Assembly (NCBI GenBank): GCA_038131595.1
Contig: JAYPPR010000008.1
Span: 248,001 to 312,000, forward strand
Direction: 5' to 3'
DNA: 64,000 nt
Source: UBA9926 sp038131595
Lineage (GTDB): Bacteria; Pseudomonadota; Gammaproteobacteria; Pseudomonadales; Azotimanducaceae
Under the pieces are notes generated by a model that worked only from the letters and a program-made list of their open reading frames with translations, was not told the DNA's origin and searched no databases. The stretch's first letter is position 1. The number at the start of each line of letters is the position of its first letter. The position numbers and the translations under genes were made by a program. Below are positions 43,233-53,015 of the stretch, piece by piece.

Positions 43233-43704
43233 TCTCCCCCCTTAAACCTATCGATGCTAAAGAGGTATTAAGGCACTGACGGTCACTGCAGTCGCAAACT
43301 CGAGCAACCGGCCAGCACACCTTGAACCCAATCAGCTAGATATAGAGCGTAGCACTAACAGATTCGCACGCCAAACCACGCTGGCGAGAGTCTGATGAGG
43401 AGGGATTCGCCGCGTCGATGAGACGTCAAGCGCAGTATTTGCATTGGCGAGATGATTTCTCGATACTGCTCGCCGAAACCGACTTCAAACTCGGCCCTTA
43501 GCCAACAATGAGACGATCGTCATAAGCAAGCGAGCGATGAACTTAGTGGGCCTTTTAGCTTCGCCGCCACGAATGCGAAAAGGACGCCCAGAGGCGCCAA
43601 GTACTGGCTCGCTCGATTTTGTCTTGAGTGTTGGTCTTATGTAAGGAAGAGGGTTGATCGTGCTGGCTATGCGCCAGCACCCCCTAGGGACCGCGGTTGC
43701 GCTA
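43233..43704. other. Intergenic region between MFS gene and rplS, with an inverted repeat
   Basis: This 472-bp gap has no supported gene. An 8-bp perfect inverted repeat (GTGCTGGC, loop of 5, GCCAGCAC) at 43660-43680, 24 bases after rplS, may end or stabilise the ribosomal operon transcript, but has no T-run. A 27-codon plus-strand frame (43418-43501, after AGGAGG at 14 bases) is too weak to call. Confidence 0.5.
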
Positions 43705-44055
43705 CTAGTTGAGCTTTTCCTTGATTCGGGCTGATCGGCCGCTTCTCTCTCGCAAGTAATAGAGCTTGGCCTGACGCACGTCACCACGGCGCTTCACAGT
43801 AATAGACTCGATGAGTGGACTATGAAGCTGGAATGTTCGCTCAACGCCTACCCCATGCGACATTTTTCGCAGGGTGAAGGCTGAATTGAGGCCACGATTA
43901 CGGCGCCCAATCACAACCCCTTCAAAAGCCTGGAGACGCTCTCGACTGCCTTCAACAACCCGCACCTGAACAACCAAGGTATCGCCTGGACCGAAGTCAG
44001 GGACATCCTGCTTAAGCTGGTCTTGCTCTATCTGTTCGATGATCTTGTTTTTCAC
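43705..44055 (-). CDS. rplS: 50S ribosomal protein L19
   Basis: L19 sits at the 30S-50S interface of the ribosome. The 116-residue product matches throughout: EQDQLKQDVPDFGPGDTLVV, GSRERLQAFEGVVIGRRNRG, SHGVGVERTFQLHSPLIESI, and AKLYYLRERSGRSARIKEKL. GTG 44055, eight bases after AGGAG and overlapping the trmD stop (GTGA), is the start. It is the last gene of the rpsP-rimM-trmD-rplS operon. Confidence 0.98.
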   Translation of the reverse strand: MKNKIIEQIEQDQLKQDVPDFGPGDTLVVQVRVVEGSRERLQAFEGVVIGRRNRGLNSAFTLRKMSHGVGVERTFQLHSPLIESITVKRRGDVRQAKLYYLRERSGRSARIKEKLN

Positions 44056-44744
44056 TGTCCGTTCTCCTGGATTAAGTCGGGCCGCCTTATCTGCGTTTTC
44101 CTGAGCCCTTCTTTCTCTCGCCAAGCTTCTATCGCACCATGGTCTCCGCTTAGGAGCACCGAGGGTACTCGCCGCCCAGCGACCTCTTCGGGACGCGTAT
44201 ACTGCGGATATTCGAGGCGTCCGTCAACAAAAGATTCACTTTTTGTGGACGTCGCGTCGCCTAACACCCCCGGCAGCAGTCTTGCGAGTCCATCAACCAG
44301 TGCTAGTGCGGGTATCTCACCGCCACTCAGCACGTAGTCCCCGATCGACAATTCCATATCTACCGCGAGTTCAATCACTCGCTCATCGACCCCCTCGTAA
44401 CGACCACACACGAGAATTAAGTCGTTCTCCGTTTGCGCCAAGTCGTGCAACCGAGATTGCAGGAGCCGCTCACCAGCCGGCGAGAAATAAACAACTTTCG
44501 ATCCAGGAGCGGACTCAGCTCTTGCGGCATCAATAGCCGCAAGCAGCGGCTCTGCCTTTAGGAGCATGCCTGGTCCGCCGCCGTATGGCTTATCGTCCAC
44601 GGTGCGATGCTTGTCGATTGCAAAGTCTCGAAGTTGCAGCAACCGGAGCTCGTGTCCTAGCTCCTTAAACGCCCTCGCCGTTACGCCGAAGCTCATCGCG
44701 TTTTCGAACATCTCTGGAAAAAGCGTGATGACAGTGACTTTCAC
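44052..44744 (-). CDS. trmD: tRNA (guanine(37)-N(1))-methyltransferase
   Basis: TrmD methylates G37 next to the anticodon and prevents +1 frameshifts. The 230-residue product has ITLFPEMFE, PYGGGPGMLLKAEPL, the trefoil-knot SAM site LVCGRYEGVDERV, then SIGDYVLSGGEIPAL and the C-terminal EYPQYTRP. The GTG start overlaps the rimM stop (GTGA) and the stop overlaps rplS, so translation is coupled on both sides. Confidence 0.98.
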   Translation of the reverse strand: MKVTVITLFPEMFENAMSFGVTARAFKELGHELRLLQLRDFAIDKHRTVDDKPYGGGPGMLLKAEPLLAAIDAARAESAPGSKVVYFSPAGERLLQSRLHDLAQTENDLILVCGRYEGVDERVIELAVDMELSIGDYVLSGGEIPALALVDGLARLLPGVLGDATSTKSESFVDGRLEYPQYTRPEEVAGRRVPSVLLSGDHGAIEAWREKEGLRKTQIRRPDLIQENGQ

Positions 44745-45274
44745 TGGTCATACTCATGAAGCCAGTCAACGGTGACCAACCCAGCTTCAATATCAACTTT
44801 TTTCACGACTTGATCCCACACATAGGGAATTAGGCGCTCAACTCGAGTGCCATCGCACTCGTCCTCAACGAGCAGGACGTCATTCGCGCCCGTTTCCATC
44901 AATTTCCCTACAACTCCGAGCGACTCTCCCAGAAGGTTACAAACGGCTAAACCCTCAAGCTCGTGCCAATAAAACTCATTTTCTTCAAGGGCGGCGAGCT
45001 GCTCACTCGCCACAAAAATCTCTGATCCCACGAGGCGGTCAGCATCGTTACGAGATTCACAATGTTTTAATCGAGCAACCAGCTTTGAGCCCTGCCATCG
45101 CCATTCAGCGATCTCGACGGGAACCAGCTCGTTGCGTGAGAGGATCAACCAGGGTTGGTAGGAGAATATCTGCTCAGCTGGATCGGTGTAGGAAAACACC
45201 TTGCTCCAGCCTTTTATTCCGTAGGCACCGTTGACCGTGCCTACCCTTAACTGCTTACTGCTTGGTTTTTTCAA
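44741..45274 (-). CDS. rimM: 16S rRNA processing protein RimM
   Basis: RimM binds S19 and helps mature the 30S head. The product (177 aa) has the N-terminal barrel with LRVGTVNGAYGIKGWSKV, and the C-terminal PRC-like domain (FYWHELEGLAVCN; GANDVLLVE; LIPYVWDQVVKKVD). TTG 45274 is chosen, 16 bases after the rpsP stop, because it gives the normal length; its ribosome site is poor. A longer reading into rpsP is not supported. Confidence 0.92.
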   Translation of the reverse strand: MKKPSSKQLRVGTVNGAYGIKGWSKVFSYTDPAEQIFSYQPWLILSRNELVPVEIAEWRWQGSKLVARLKHCESRNDADRLVGSEIFVASEQLAALEENEFYWHELEGLAVCNLLGESLGVVGKLMETGANDVLLVEDECDGTRVERLIPYVWDQVVKKVDIEAGLVTVDWLHEYDQ

Positions 45275-45290
45275 CCGAGCGCAAGACTGC

Positions 45291-45566
45291 TTACGCAGCA
45301 GCCTCCTCGCTAGCAGTGGCTGACGCTTTGCGATATTGCTTAATGAGATGAGCCACTCGCTCCGAGGGCTTCGCTCCTTGGCGAACCCAATAATCGATAC
45401 GATCAAGGTCCAATCTCATTCTTTCTTCGGCGCCCCTGGAGATAGGGTTGAAAAACCCAACGCGCTCGACAAAGCGACCGTTTCTGCTGCGCTGACTATC
45501 CGCCACCGTCACGTGATAGAAAGGGCGCTTCTTGCTTCCGCCTCTTGCTAGTCGAATCGTTACCAT
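45291..45566 (-). CDS. rpsP: 30S ribosomal protein S16
   Basis: S16 is an early-assembling 30S protein. The 91-residue product starts MVTIRLARGGSKKRPFYHVT and contains GRFVERVGFFNP and RLDLDRIDYWVRQGAKPSE, ending in an Ala-rich tail. ATG 45566 is preceded by GAAGGAAAAGAT. It is the first gene of the operon; a good sigma-70 promoter lies about 200 bp upstream. Confidence 0.98.
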   Translation of the reverse strand: MVTIRLARGGSKKRPFYHVTVADSQRSRNGRFVERVGFFNPISRGAEERMRLDLDRIDYWVRQGAKPSERVAHLIKQYRKASATASEEAAA

Positions 45567-45768
45567 ATCTTTTCCTTCAATCCTTCTTTTCTGCTCCGTC
45601 TGGACGCCATTTAATCTAGGGCTGTCGATTAATGAACCAGCGATTACCAAAGCAGCCTTTAAACTAACGCCCTACTCCGCGAGTGACCCTAACTTCTCCC
45701 GCCGGGCCTCGCTCAAAACACGCGTTTTTCTTGCCTCTTGAACCGCGGAGGGCTTTTTGCGGGCCGCA

Positions 45769-45797
45769 ATTGTAGTGGATCTCATATTCAATCTCAA
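45769..45797 (-). promoter_or_regulatory. Sigma-70 promoter of the rpsP operon, GC-rich discriminator
   Basis: On the minus strand TTGAGA (45797-45792), a 17-base spacer and TACAAT (45774-45769) form a near-consensus promoter. The bases after the -10 (TGCGGCCCGC) are GC-rich, typical of stable-RNA and ribosomal-protein promoters inhibited by ppGpp with DksA. The leader would be about 195 bases. It fills most of the 326-bp gap between ffh and rpsP, together with a possible GC-rich CCGCGG palindrome near 45743. Confidence 0.7.
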
Positions 45798-45892
45798 CGC
45801 CGGTCCTGTGCAGGAATGATAAGTGCTACTCGACCCATTCCTCGGGGTTGAGGCCTATTCCCGTAACCGGAGGAGCAATGATCACAACTCGA

Positions 45893-47260
45893 CTAGAAAC
45901 GGGGGGCACCCCCCTGCTGCATCATTCCCCCGAGGCCGCGCATCATATTGTTCATGGCGCCCTTGCGACCCATTTTTTTCATCATTTTTTGCATCTGCTT
46001 AAACTGCTTCAACAGACGATTCACATCTTGAATCTGTGTCCCAGAGCCCAGAGCCACCCGTTTTTTTCTAGAACCGCTGATCAAATCCGGATATCGCCTT
46101 TCTTTGGGCGTCATGGAGTTAATTATCGCTTCAAATTGAGAAAAGTTAGTTTGGCTGGCCTTGTCTTTGGCTGCTTGGGAAATTCCGCCCATCCCGGGCA
46201 ATTTGTCTAGCATGCCACTCAGCCCGCCCATCTGATTCATTTGTTGGATCTGATCCCTGAAGTCCTCGAGGTCAAAGGATTTTCCTTTAGTGATCTTCTT
46301 AGCGAGCTTTTCAGCTTTTTTCTTGTCAATTTTCTGCTCGGCTTCCTCAATGAGCGACATGACGTCGCCCATCCCCAAAATCCTTCCAACAATTCGATCC
46401 GGGTGGAACAGCTCTAACGCATCCACGCCCTCGCCTGTACCAATAAACTTGATGGGTTTACCGGTGACCTGACGAACCGATAAGGCGGCGCCGCCTCGTG
46501 CGTCTCCATCTGCTTTAGTCAGCACGACGCCTGTTAGATCGAGCGTCTCGTTAAACTGTTTTGCAACTTGCGCGGCATCCTGCCCCGTCATTGCATCAAC
46601 CACAAAGAGTGTCTCGGCGGGACTCAACAAGCCCGAGAGTTCACTGATTTCGGCCATCATTTCGATATCGACAGCTAATCGTCCTGCGGTATCGATGATC
46701 AGAACATCTGCAAAATTGGTCTTGGCTGCTTGCAATGCAGATTTAGCGATGTCTGCTGGTTTTGCGCCCGAGTCGGCTTCAAAATAGTCAATAGACAGTG
46801 TCTCGGCCAATCGCGCCAACTGTTCCATGGCTGCGGGACGGTAGACATCGGTACTTGCGAGCATGACTTTCTTTTGTTCTTGCCGCGCGAGCCAGCCACC
46901 GATTTTTGCCGCAGTGGTGGTCTTACCGACCCCCTGTAATCCCGCCATCAGAATGACAGCAGGCGGTTGAGCATTGAGCGCTAGCCCCTCGCTTTGCCCA
47001 CCCATAACCTCAATCAATTCATCATGAACAATGCGAACGAAGGCCTGGGACGGGGCGAGTCCGGGCGTCACGGGCATCCCAAGCGCTCGCTCCCGTACTC
47101 GCTCCAAAAATGGCAACACTACTTCTAGCGCGACATCTGCCTCAAGCAATGCAAGGCGTACTTCGCGAAGCGTCGCGGAAATATTGTCATCACTTAATGT
47201 CGCCTTTCCCGTTAAACCCGAAAGTGCGGTAGTTAAGCGATTACTAAGCGACTCAAACAT
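45893..47260 (-). CDS. ffh: Signal recognition particle protein Ffh
   Basis: Ffh binds 4.5S RNA and signal sequences and targets ribosomes to FtsY. The 455-residue product has the N domain, the G domain (GLQGVGKTTTAAKI, DTAGRLAVD, TKADGDARGGAALS) and a Met-rich M domain (the C-terminal QMQKMMKKMGRKGAMNNMMR region). It is upstream of rpsP, as in most proteobacteria, and divergent from the CcsA-like gene. Start is ATG 47260. Confidence 0.98.
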   Translation of the reverse strand: MFESLSNRLTTALSGLTGKATLSDDNISATLREVRLALLEADVALEVVLPFLERVRERALGMPVTPGLAPSQAFVRIVHDELIEVMGGQSEGLALNAQPPAVILMAGLQGVGKTTTAAKIGGWLARQEQKKVMLASTDVYRPAAMEQLARLAETLSIDYFEADSGAKPADIAKSALQAAKTNFADVLIIDTAGRLAVDIEMMAEISELSGLLSPAETLFVVDAMTGQDAAQVAKQFNETLDLTGVVLTKADGDARGGAALSVRQVTGKPIKFIGTGEGVDALELFHPDRIVGRILGMGDVMSLIEEAEQKIDKKKAEKLAKKITKGKSFDLEDFRDQIQQMNQMGGLSGMLDKLPGMGGISQAAKDKASQTNFSQFEAIINSMTPKERRYPDLISGSRKKRVALGSGTQIQDVNRLLKQFKQMQKMMKKMGRKGAMNNMMRGLGGMMQQGGAPRF

Positions 47261-47498
47261 GACTTACTCCAATCTCTTCACTGCAGACCTCGCTGCGGCC
47301 TGCCCATTGTATCGTTCTTACCGTTGCCATTAGCGGCGCATTTCACGTGATCGCTGATATCTCTACTGAGCGCACCTTCCGAATACTGAAAGGGTCAATC
47401 AGCATTTGGCTAGTTTTTTTCATGCCTGTTATTCAGTCGAATGCTTTCGGAGCACGCCGGTGGTGCTAGTATACGGGATATCGGTCATTTCGCAGGGT

Positions 47499-48302
47499 AT
47501 GCAACGTCTCATGCCAAGCCCTTTTTTCTGGTTATCCGTCGGGTCAGTCGCGTTTTATCTAGCGGGCACCTACCTCGCGCTGCGCACCTTCCAGACGAAC
47601 GAGCCGACTAACCGCATCATCCGTACCGGCAGCGGCATCGTAGCCGTCACGCTTCATGGAACCTCTGTCATCGTCGCTATAGACGCGGCTACCGATCTGT
47701 CCCTCGGTCTAACGCTCATGCTCGCCTGTGTGGGTTTTGCCATGGCAACCGTTCTTGTGCTCAATCAACTTCGGAAAGCAGCAAGTCACCTTGAAGTCTT
47801 CGTGTTCCCATTGTCAGCAGTGTCTCTAGTACTGTTTGGCCTTTTGCCTAACACGGGCCTTGTGAGGCTAGACATCCCGACTCCCTTGTTCGTTCATATC
47901 GTGCTTGCGTTACTGGCCTATAGCGTCCTCGCCCTGGCCGCACTGCAAGCGCTTTATCTCGCCTCGTTTGATCGGCTCGTGAAATCGGGCAATCGATTGC
48001 CAGCAGATCTTTCGCTCAACACCATCGAAGAGACGCTGTTTGAATCGATCTGGCTGGGGATGATCGCACTAACCCTTGGCATAATCTCAGGATTTGTCTT
48101 TATCGATGGGTATGACACTCGCGGCATGCTGCACCACACGATTATCACCGCCGCTGCGTGGGCAACTTTCGCTGTGCTACTTTGGGGTCGCGTCAAAGCG
48201 GGTTGGCGAGGGAGCCAGGCCGGTCAATGGACCCTTTTTGGCTTCGCGCTGCTCGCCATTGGCTATTTCGGCAGTAAATTCGTGATTGAGGTGCTGGTCT
48301 AG
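47499..48302 (+). CDS. ypjD: CcsA/YpjD-like inner-membrane protein
   Basis: The product (about 267 aa) is a polytopic membrane protein with about eight helices, related to the CcsA/ResC cytochrome c assembly domain and to E. coli YpjD. Conserved His residues fall in the loop positions (TLHGTSVIV, FVHIVLALLAYSVLALAA, MLHHTIITAAAWATF), consistent with haem-handling relatives. It lies between ffh and a CorB-like gene, the conserved ypjD context. The start is uncertain: ATG 47499 and 47511 both have poor ribosome sites. Confidence 0.85.
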   Translation: MQRLMPSPFFWLSVGSVAFYLAGTYLALRTFQTNEPTNRIIRTGSGIVAVTLHGTSVIVAIDAATDLSLGLTLMLACVGFAMATVLVLNQLRKAASHLEVFVFPLSAVSLVLFGLLPNTGLVRLDIPTPLFVHIVLALLAYSVLALAALQALYLASFDRLVKSGNRLPADLSLNTIEETLFESIWLGMIALTLGIISGFVFIDGYDTRGMLHHTIITAAAWATFAVLLWGRVKAGWRGSQAGQWTLFGFALLAIGYFGSKFVIEVLV

Positions 48303-48365
48303 CTCACTTGACAGTGCTCTACTCGATCCCGTACAAAATCATGCCCAACTGGAGAAACGCCGTTC

Positions 48366-49628
48366 TTGGACGATCCGTCGACTAGCCTACTGTCGTGGGC
48401 TCTACTCTCGCTTGTCTTTTTATCCGCTTACTTCTCTGGATCAGAGACGGCCATGATGGCGCTCAACCGCTATCGTATGCGTCACTTGGCCAAAGAAGGG
48501 CACAGCGGAGCCAAACGAGCCACAAAACTCTTAGAGCGTCCCGATCGACTGCTAGGCGTCATATTGATCGGCAATAACTTCGTTAACTTCTCAGCGGCAT
48601 CCATTGCGACACTGCTCGCGATTCAAATCCTTGGGGAAGAAGGCGTTGCTTGGGCACCGGTGATCTGTACCTTTGTGTTTCTCATTTTCGCCGAAGTCGC
48701 ACCCAAAACCATTGCAGCGAATTACCCAGAGAAAATCGCGCTGCCGTCATCGCACATTCTCAGCCTTTTGTTACTGCTCTTGTGGCCACTCGTTTGGGCG
48801 GTGTCTGCGCTTTCAAACACCCTACTTAAAATGCTAGGCATCCAGCATCAGAACGATCAGGGCGATCATTTGAGCCGGGAGGAACTCCGGACCTTGGTTT
48901 TCGAGGGAGCGAAAATTGCTTCTCAATCCCAGGACATGATGCTCGGCGTGCTCGACCTTGATGAAGTGACGGTCGATGACATCATGGTGCCGAAAAGCGA
49001 GATCATCGGCATCGATCTAGAAGAGCCTTTAGAGGACATCATCAATCAGCTGAGAAACGCACAACACACCAGACTGCCTGTATTCAGAGAGGACATTGAT
49101 CACGTCATTGGCATGCTGCACGTTCGAGACGCCATCCGTTTTCTGACCAGTGAAGAGCCTAACAAAGCGTCTTTGGTTCAGGAGATCGACGAGGTCTACT
49201 TCGTTCCAGAAAACACGGCGCTTCAGCGCCAGATTAGAAATTTCCAGGCACGTAAAGAACGCATCGCGCTTGTCGTTGACGAATATGGTGATGTCCAGGG
49301 GATTGTCACGCTCGAAGACATTCTTGAAGAAATCGTCGGCGAGTTTACAACTGATCTTGCGTCTGCAAGTTCGGACATTCACCCACAAGAAGATGGCTCC
49401 TTCGTGGTCGACGGGGGCGCCACCATCCGAAGCATTAATCGTGCGCTGACGTGGGACTTGCCAGCGGATGGCCCGAAAACCCTCAATGGATTGATGACAG
49501 ATCGCTTAGAGACGTTTCCCGAGGCCCCTGTCAGTATAGAAATTGATGAATACCGCCTTGAGGTCGTGCGCCTAAAGGACAACATGATCGCGACCGCTAA
49601 ACTCACTCGACGGGCAGCTACCGAATAG
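48366..49628 (+). CDS. CNNM/CorB-family transport or regulatory protein (DUF21-CBS-CorC_HlyC)
   Basis: Members of this family (YfjD/CorB, CorC) are linked to magnesium or cobalt efflux. The 420-residue product has a DUF21 membrane domain (FFSGSETAMMALNRYR-like AYFSGSETAMMALNRYRMRH, about residues 20-40, and the APKTIAANYPE motif), a CBS pair (VDDIMVPKSEIIGID; LVVDEYGDVQGIVTLEDILE) and a C-terminal CorC_HlyC domain (GSFVVDGGATIRSINRAL). The start is TTG 48366. It follows the YpjD-like gene by 63 bp. Confidence 0.9.
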   Translation: MDDPSTSLLSWALLSLVFLSAYFSGSETAMMALNRYRMRHLAKEGHSGAKRATKLLERPDRLLGVILIGNNFVNFSAASIATLLAIQILGEEGVAWAPVICTFVFLIFAEVAPKTIAANYPEKIALPSSHILSLLLLLLWPLVWAVSALSNTLLKMLGIQHQNDQGDHLSREELRTLVFEGAKIASQSQDMMLGVLDLDEVTVDDIMVPKSEIIGIDLEEPLEDIINQLRNAQHTRLPVFREDIDHVIGMLHVRDAIRFLTSEEPNKASLVQEIDEVYFVPENTALQRQIRNFQARKERIALVVDEYGDVQGIVTLEDILEEIVGEFTTDLASASSDIHPQEDGSFVVDGGATIRSINRALTWDLPADGPKTLNGLMTDRLETFPEAPVSIEIDEYRLEVVRLKDNMIATAKLTRRAATE

Positions 49629-49683
49629 TTTGGCACCTTACGGCACGCTTACTTTTTGAACCTCGCTCTGCTCGCCACTTTAC

Positions 49684-52600
49684 TCAGCGCATGGCCTCAA
49701 TTTCAGTTCTAACGGCTTCAAACGCGGGTGTTAACTGAGGCATCTGAGCTGAAATTTCAGACATATCATCTGCCTTCCCAGCTTTTTCGAGCGCTAAACA
49801 CAAATCAGCGAGAGGATGCGCTCCTACTGTCCGCGCCGAGGATTTCAATTTGTGGGCGTGTCGACCGACTGCCTCGGAATCTCCCCACTGTGCCGCCTCC
49901 TCAATTTGCAGCACGATTTCAGACGAAACGTCGACAAATTCAACGAGAATCGACAGCAGCATATCGTCATCGTCAAAAAGCGCCCTGATTTCGTCGAGCT
50001 TCAATGCTTCCACCGGCTCACTATTAACCGAGGATGAGGATTCCGTTACTTCTTTCGCCTCGGGCGCCTTAGTCGCTTCGGGCGCCTTAATCTGCTCTTT
50101 TTCCTCTTGCGAAGTAGCACGGCTCGCCCCTATCTGACTGGGCGACGCGGCAGGGCTTGCACCACCCAATGCTGAATCGTGCGCTCGGGCAGCCTCCTCT
50201 TTGTCGACCGGCTCTCTATTAACGGCTTTAGGCAAGTATTCCGCCAAGGCCTCCTGAAGCGCTTGTATTTCTAGCGGTTTCACCAGGTAGTCATCCATCC
50301 CCGCTGCCGCGCAATCTTCGCGCGCATCCTTCATGGCATTCGCGGTAATCGCGATGATGGGTAAGTGATCGGTGCCACCTTCCTCGCCCTGCCGAATCTG
50401 CCTTGCCAATTCGTATCCATCCATGTTCGGCATGTCACAGTCGGTCAGAAGCAGCGCAACCCCCCTTGGCGGTATCGATCTAGCGCTTCAACGCCATCAT
50501 TTACCATTTCACAAGCAAGCCCGAGCGCATTGATCTGTCGGCGTATGACTTGTTGGTTGATGACGTTATCCTCTGCTACCAGGATCAATTGGCCAATTCC
50601 GGAGGCCTCGCTCGCTGACAATGGCACGATCTCGGACACCTCATGCGACATGCCCCCCATCGCACTTCGGTCAAAATCAATCGCATGTAACCGCGCCACT
50701 GCTGCCGCAAAATCTTGCCAGTGGATAGGGCCAGTGCTCAGCTCGTGGATCGATGCTGAAACTTCCCTCGTTCGTCGCCTCTGATCACTCGTCAGTAAAA
50801 TAAAGGGCGGATCGAGATCGAATTGACGTCGAATTTGAGTGACGATCGCCTCTTGTTGCATTTGATTGAGCTCGCTAGACAATGCGATTACCAATCGCCG
50901 TCCTTGTAGCGATTGGATCACCGCCGCAAGCTCTTCCGTGCTTTTCGCCATGGCAACCGTAGCGCCATGCCATTTCATCATGAGATCAATAGACTCAAAG
51001 ACGGCGGCGGAGCTGCCAACAAAAATCAGACCTATGTCGTCGAAGTTAAGCACCGGCCGATAACTCGGCGCTTTCTCTGCGTATTCAAACCAAAGATCGA
51101 AGTAAAAAGTCGAACCTTCACCAATCTGACTCTTGACGCCAATGCTGCCACCCATGGTTTCTACAAGTCTTCGACATATCGACAGCCCGAGCCCGGTTCC
51201 ACCGTAGACGCGAGCCGTCGATTTCTCCGCTTGGGCGAAGTCCTCAAAGAGTTGCGACTGAGCCTCAAGACTAATACCGATCCCGCTGTCGATGACTGAA
51301 AACATGACATGCGCGCCGCGATCTTGATCGCTCTCTAGGAGCTCTAAACGAACGACGATTTCTGTTGCTTCGTCCGAAAACTTAATTGCGTTGCCCACAA
51401 GGTTAGTCAGGATCTGGCGAACTCTCAGATTATCGACAAGCAGATTCACCGGAAGTCCAGCATCGCCCTGCACGATCAGCGATTGGTCATTCTTAGCCGC
51501 ATTTGGAGCCACTACAGCGAGCGCTTGCTCGGCTAAAACGACAGGATCTGTAACCGTTCGTTCCAGCTCAATTTTCCCTGCCTCGATTTTTGAAATATCG
51601 AGAATGTCATTGAGCAATGCGAGCAAGGAGAGACCCGATTCCCGAATCGTATTCAGCATTTCACGCTGATCATCATCGAGTTTCGTTCGCCGCAACAAGT
51701 CAACCATGCCAACCACCCCGTTCATAGGGGTACGGATTTCATGGCTCATACTGGCAAGAAAATTACTCTTTGAATTCGCGGCACTTTGGGCCGCAAGCGC
51801 AACCTCTCGAAGATCAGTCGTTTCCACTAGCGTGACAACCTTCAGCTCTCCTGGAATAGAACTCAGCGACAACCGTATCGCCCGATCACTGCCCAAAGAG
51901 ATGTCTTGGGTACCAAACCCATATTTGGAGGCAGCGGCAAACCATTCAGATAATGACATGTGGCCGGTATCTCCTAGCAGCTCGAGCGATCCACTCGTGT
52001 CGATCGCCAGAATGAGTGCTTCGAATTGCAAATCACCCGCCAGGAGCTTGGCGTGCTCGGGCAACAGCTGCCTCGCATGACGATTGACGAACGTGATCTG
52101 CCCCGACTCTCCAATGGCGATCAGTCCCTCAGAGAAATGCTCGCTCACAAGCCTTGCAGATCGCTCCCTAGCGACAAGGCTACTCACGATCTTTGACACG
52201 AGGTTCGTTGGCGCTGAGGAAAAGCCGAGTGAGGCCGCCGTCAATGCGCTAGCCACTTCTTCCTGATCGGTGAGCCGATGGATAGTCAGGCATATGGTTC
52301 GCCCGTCAGGACTGACCCTGTTAGGTTGTGTAGCAAAAGGGGCATAGGTGTCCCCTTTCATACGCACACGGACGATTCGCTCCGGCGGCAGCTCGTGGTC
52401 TTCAAATATTTTCTGTCGTTGAGTTTCAAGCTGGTCGAACAAAAAGCTCGAAGACCGCTCATCCATCAAATAGATGACAGGACGACCGATCACTTCCTCC
52501 GGTGCATAGCCGAGCTCAGCCACAAAGGCGGCATTTACTCGCTCGATAACAAAATCTCGATGGATAACTTGCGGCGAGGGATGCTCGTCAAACACTCTAA

Positions 52601-52790
52601 AAAACGCCGTTTGAAAATCGATTTCCGGAGCTTTTTCAGCGTTTTCGGCGGGGGGTTGCCCGACTCCGCTCGCAGACGTCAGCAGTCCGCTCTGCCGCGC
52701 TCGGATGATAAGCAACACAAGCAGTGCCAACACACCCACCAGCAATATCGACAGCACCAGCAATAGAGACGGGATCATTGCATTGTCCAT
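49684..52790 (-). CDS. Hybrid sensor histidine kinase, frameshifted as read
   Basis: Two frames (52790-50445 and 50433-49684) together form one kinase of about 1,035 residues. Order: an N-terminal membrane helix, PAS (about 55-160), a second PAS-like domain, HisKA with the phospho-His in FLASMSHEIRTPMNGV, HATPase (NLVGNAIKFSDEA; GGTGLGLSICRRL), a degenerate receiver lacking the Asp (GLIFVGSS to VIALSSEL), a true receiver (LILVAEDN, TDCDMPNMDGYE, YLVKPLE) split by the frameshift, an acidic/Ala-rich linker, and an HPt domain (GRHAHKLKSSARTVG). This is the BarA/GacS-like layout without a large periplasmic sensor. The input signal is unknown. Confidence 0.88.
50460..50465 (-). other. Frameshift in a G6 tract within the kinase receiver domain
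   Basis: The minus strand reads CAA then six G then TTGCG, giving RYRQGGLRCF-stop. With seven G the frame would read RYRQGGVALLLTDCDMPNMD, restoring a normal receiver with its phosphoacceptor Asp. The lesion is thus one missing G in a homopolymer, either real (slipped-strand variation) or a read error. Confidence 0.85.
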
Positions 52791-53015
52791 AAGGCTCTCC
52801 GGTGCACGCGCGGGTCGCGAAACTTACATTTCATTTGAACAACGGTGGGGATTTCAGTCAATCCAGATGCCTATCGCCAGTTGACCGGATCAGCTCATCG
52901 ATTGGCACGCTTAACCACCTTGTTTGGGTGCGATGCGGGGCAGCCTCACGACTGAGAAAGGCAGTCAGGAACGCTCGCGCAGTCCCATTTGCGGTGCCGT
53001 CAATGCCGCGTTGGC

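Noticed and set aside
43418..43501. 27-codon ORF downstream of an AGGAGG
   Set aside because: The Shine-Dalgarno is 14 bases from the ATG, too far, and there is no supporting context.
43485..43787. 100-codon minus-strand ORF overlapping rplS
   Set aside because: It overlaps the end of rplS in another frame, is Ser/Arg-rich in a shadow-like way, and lacks a ribosome site.
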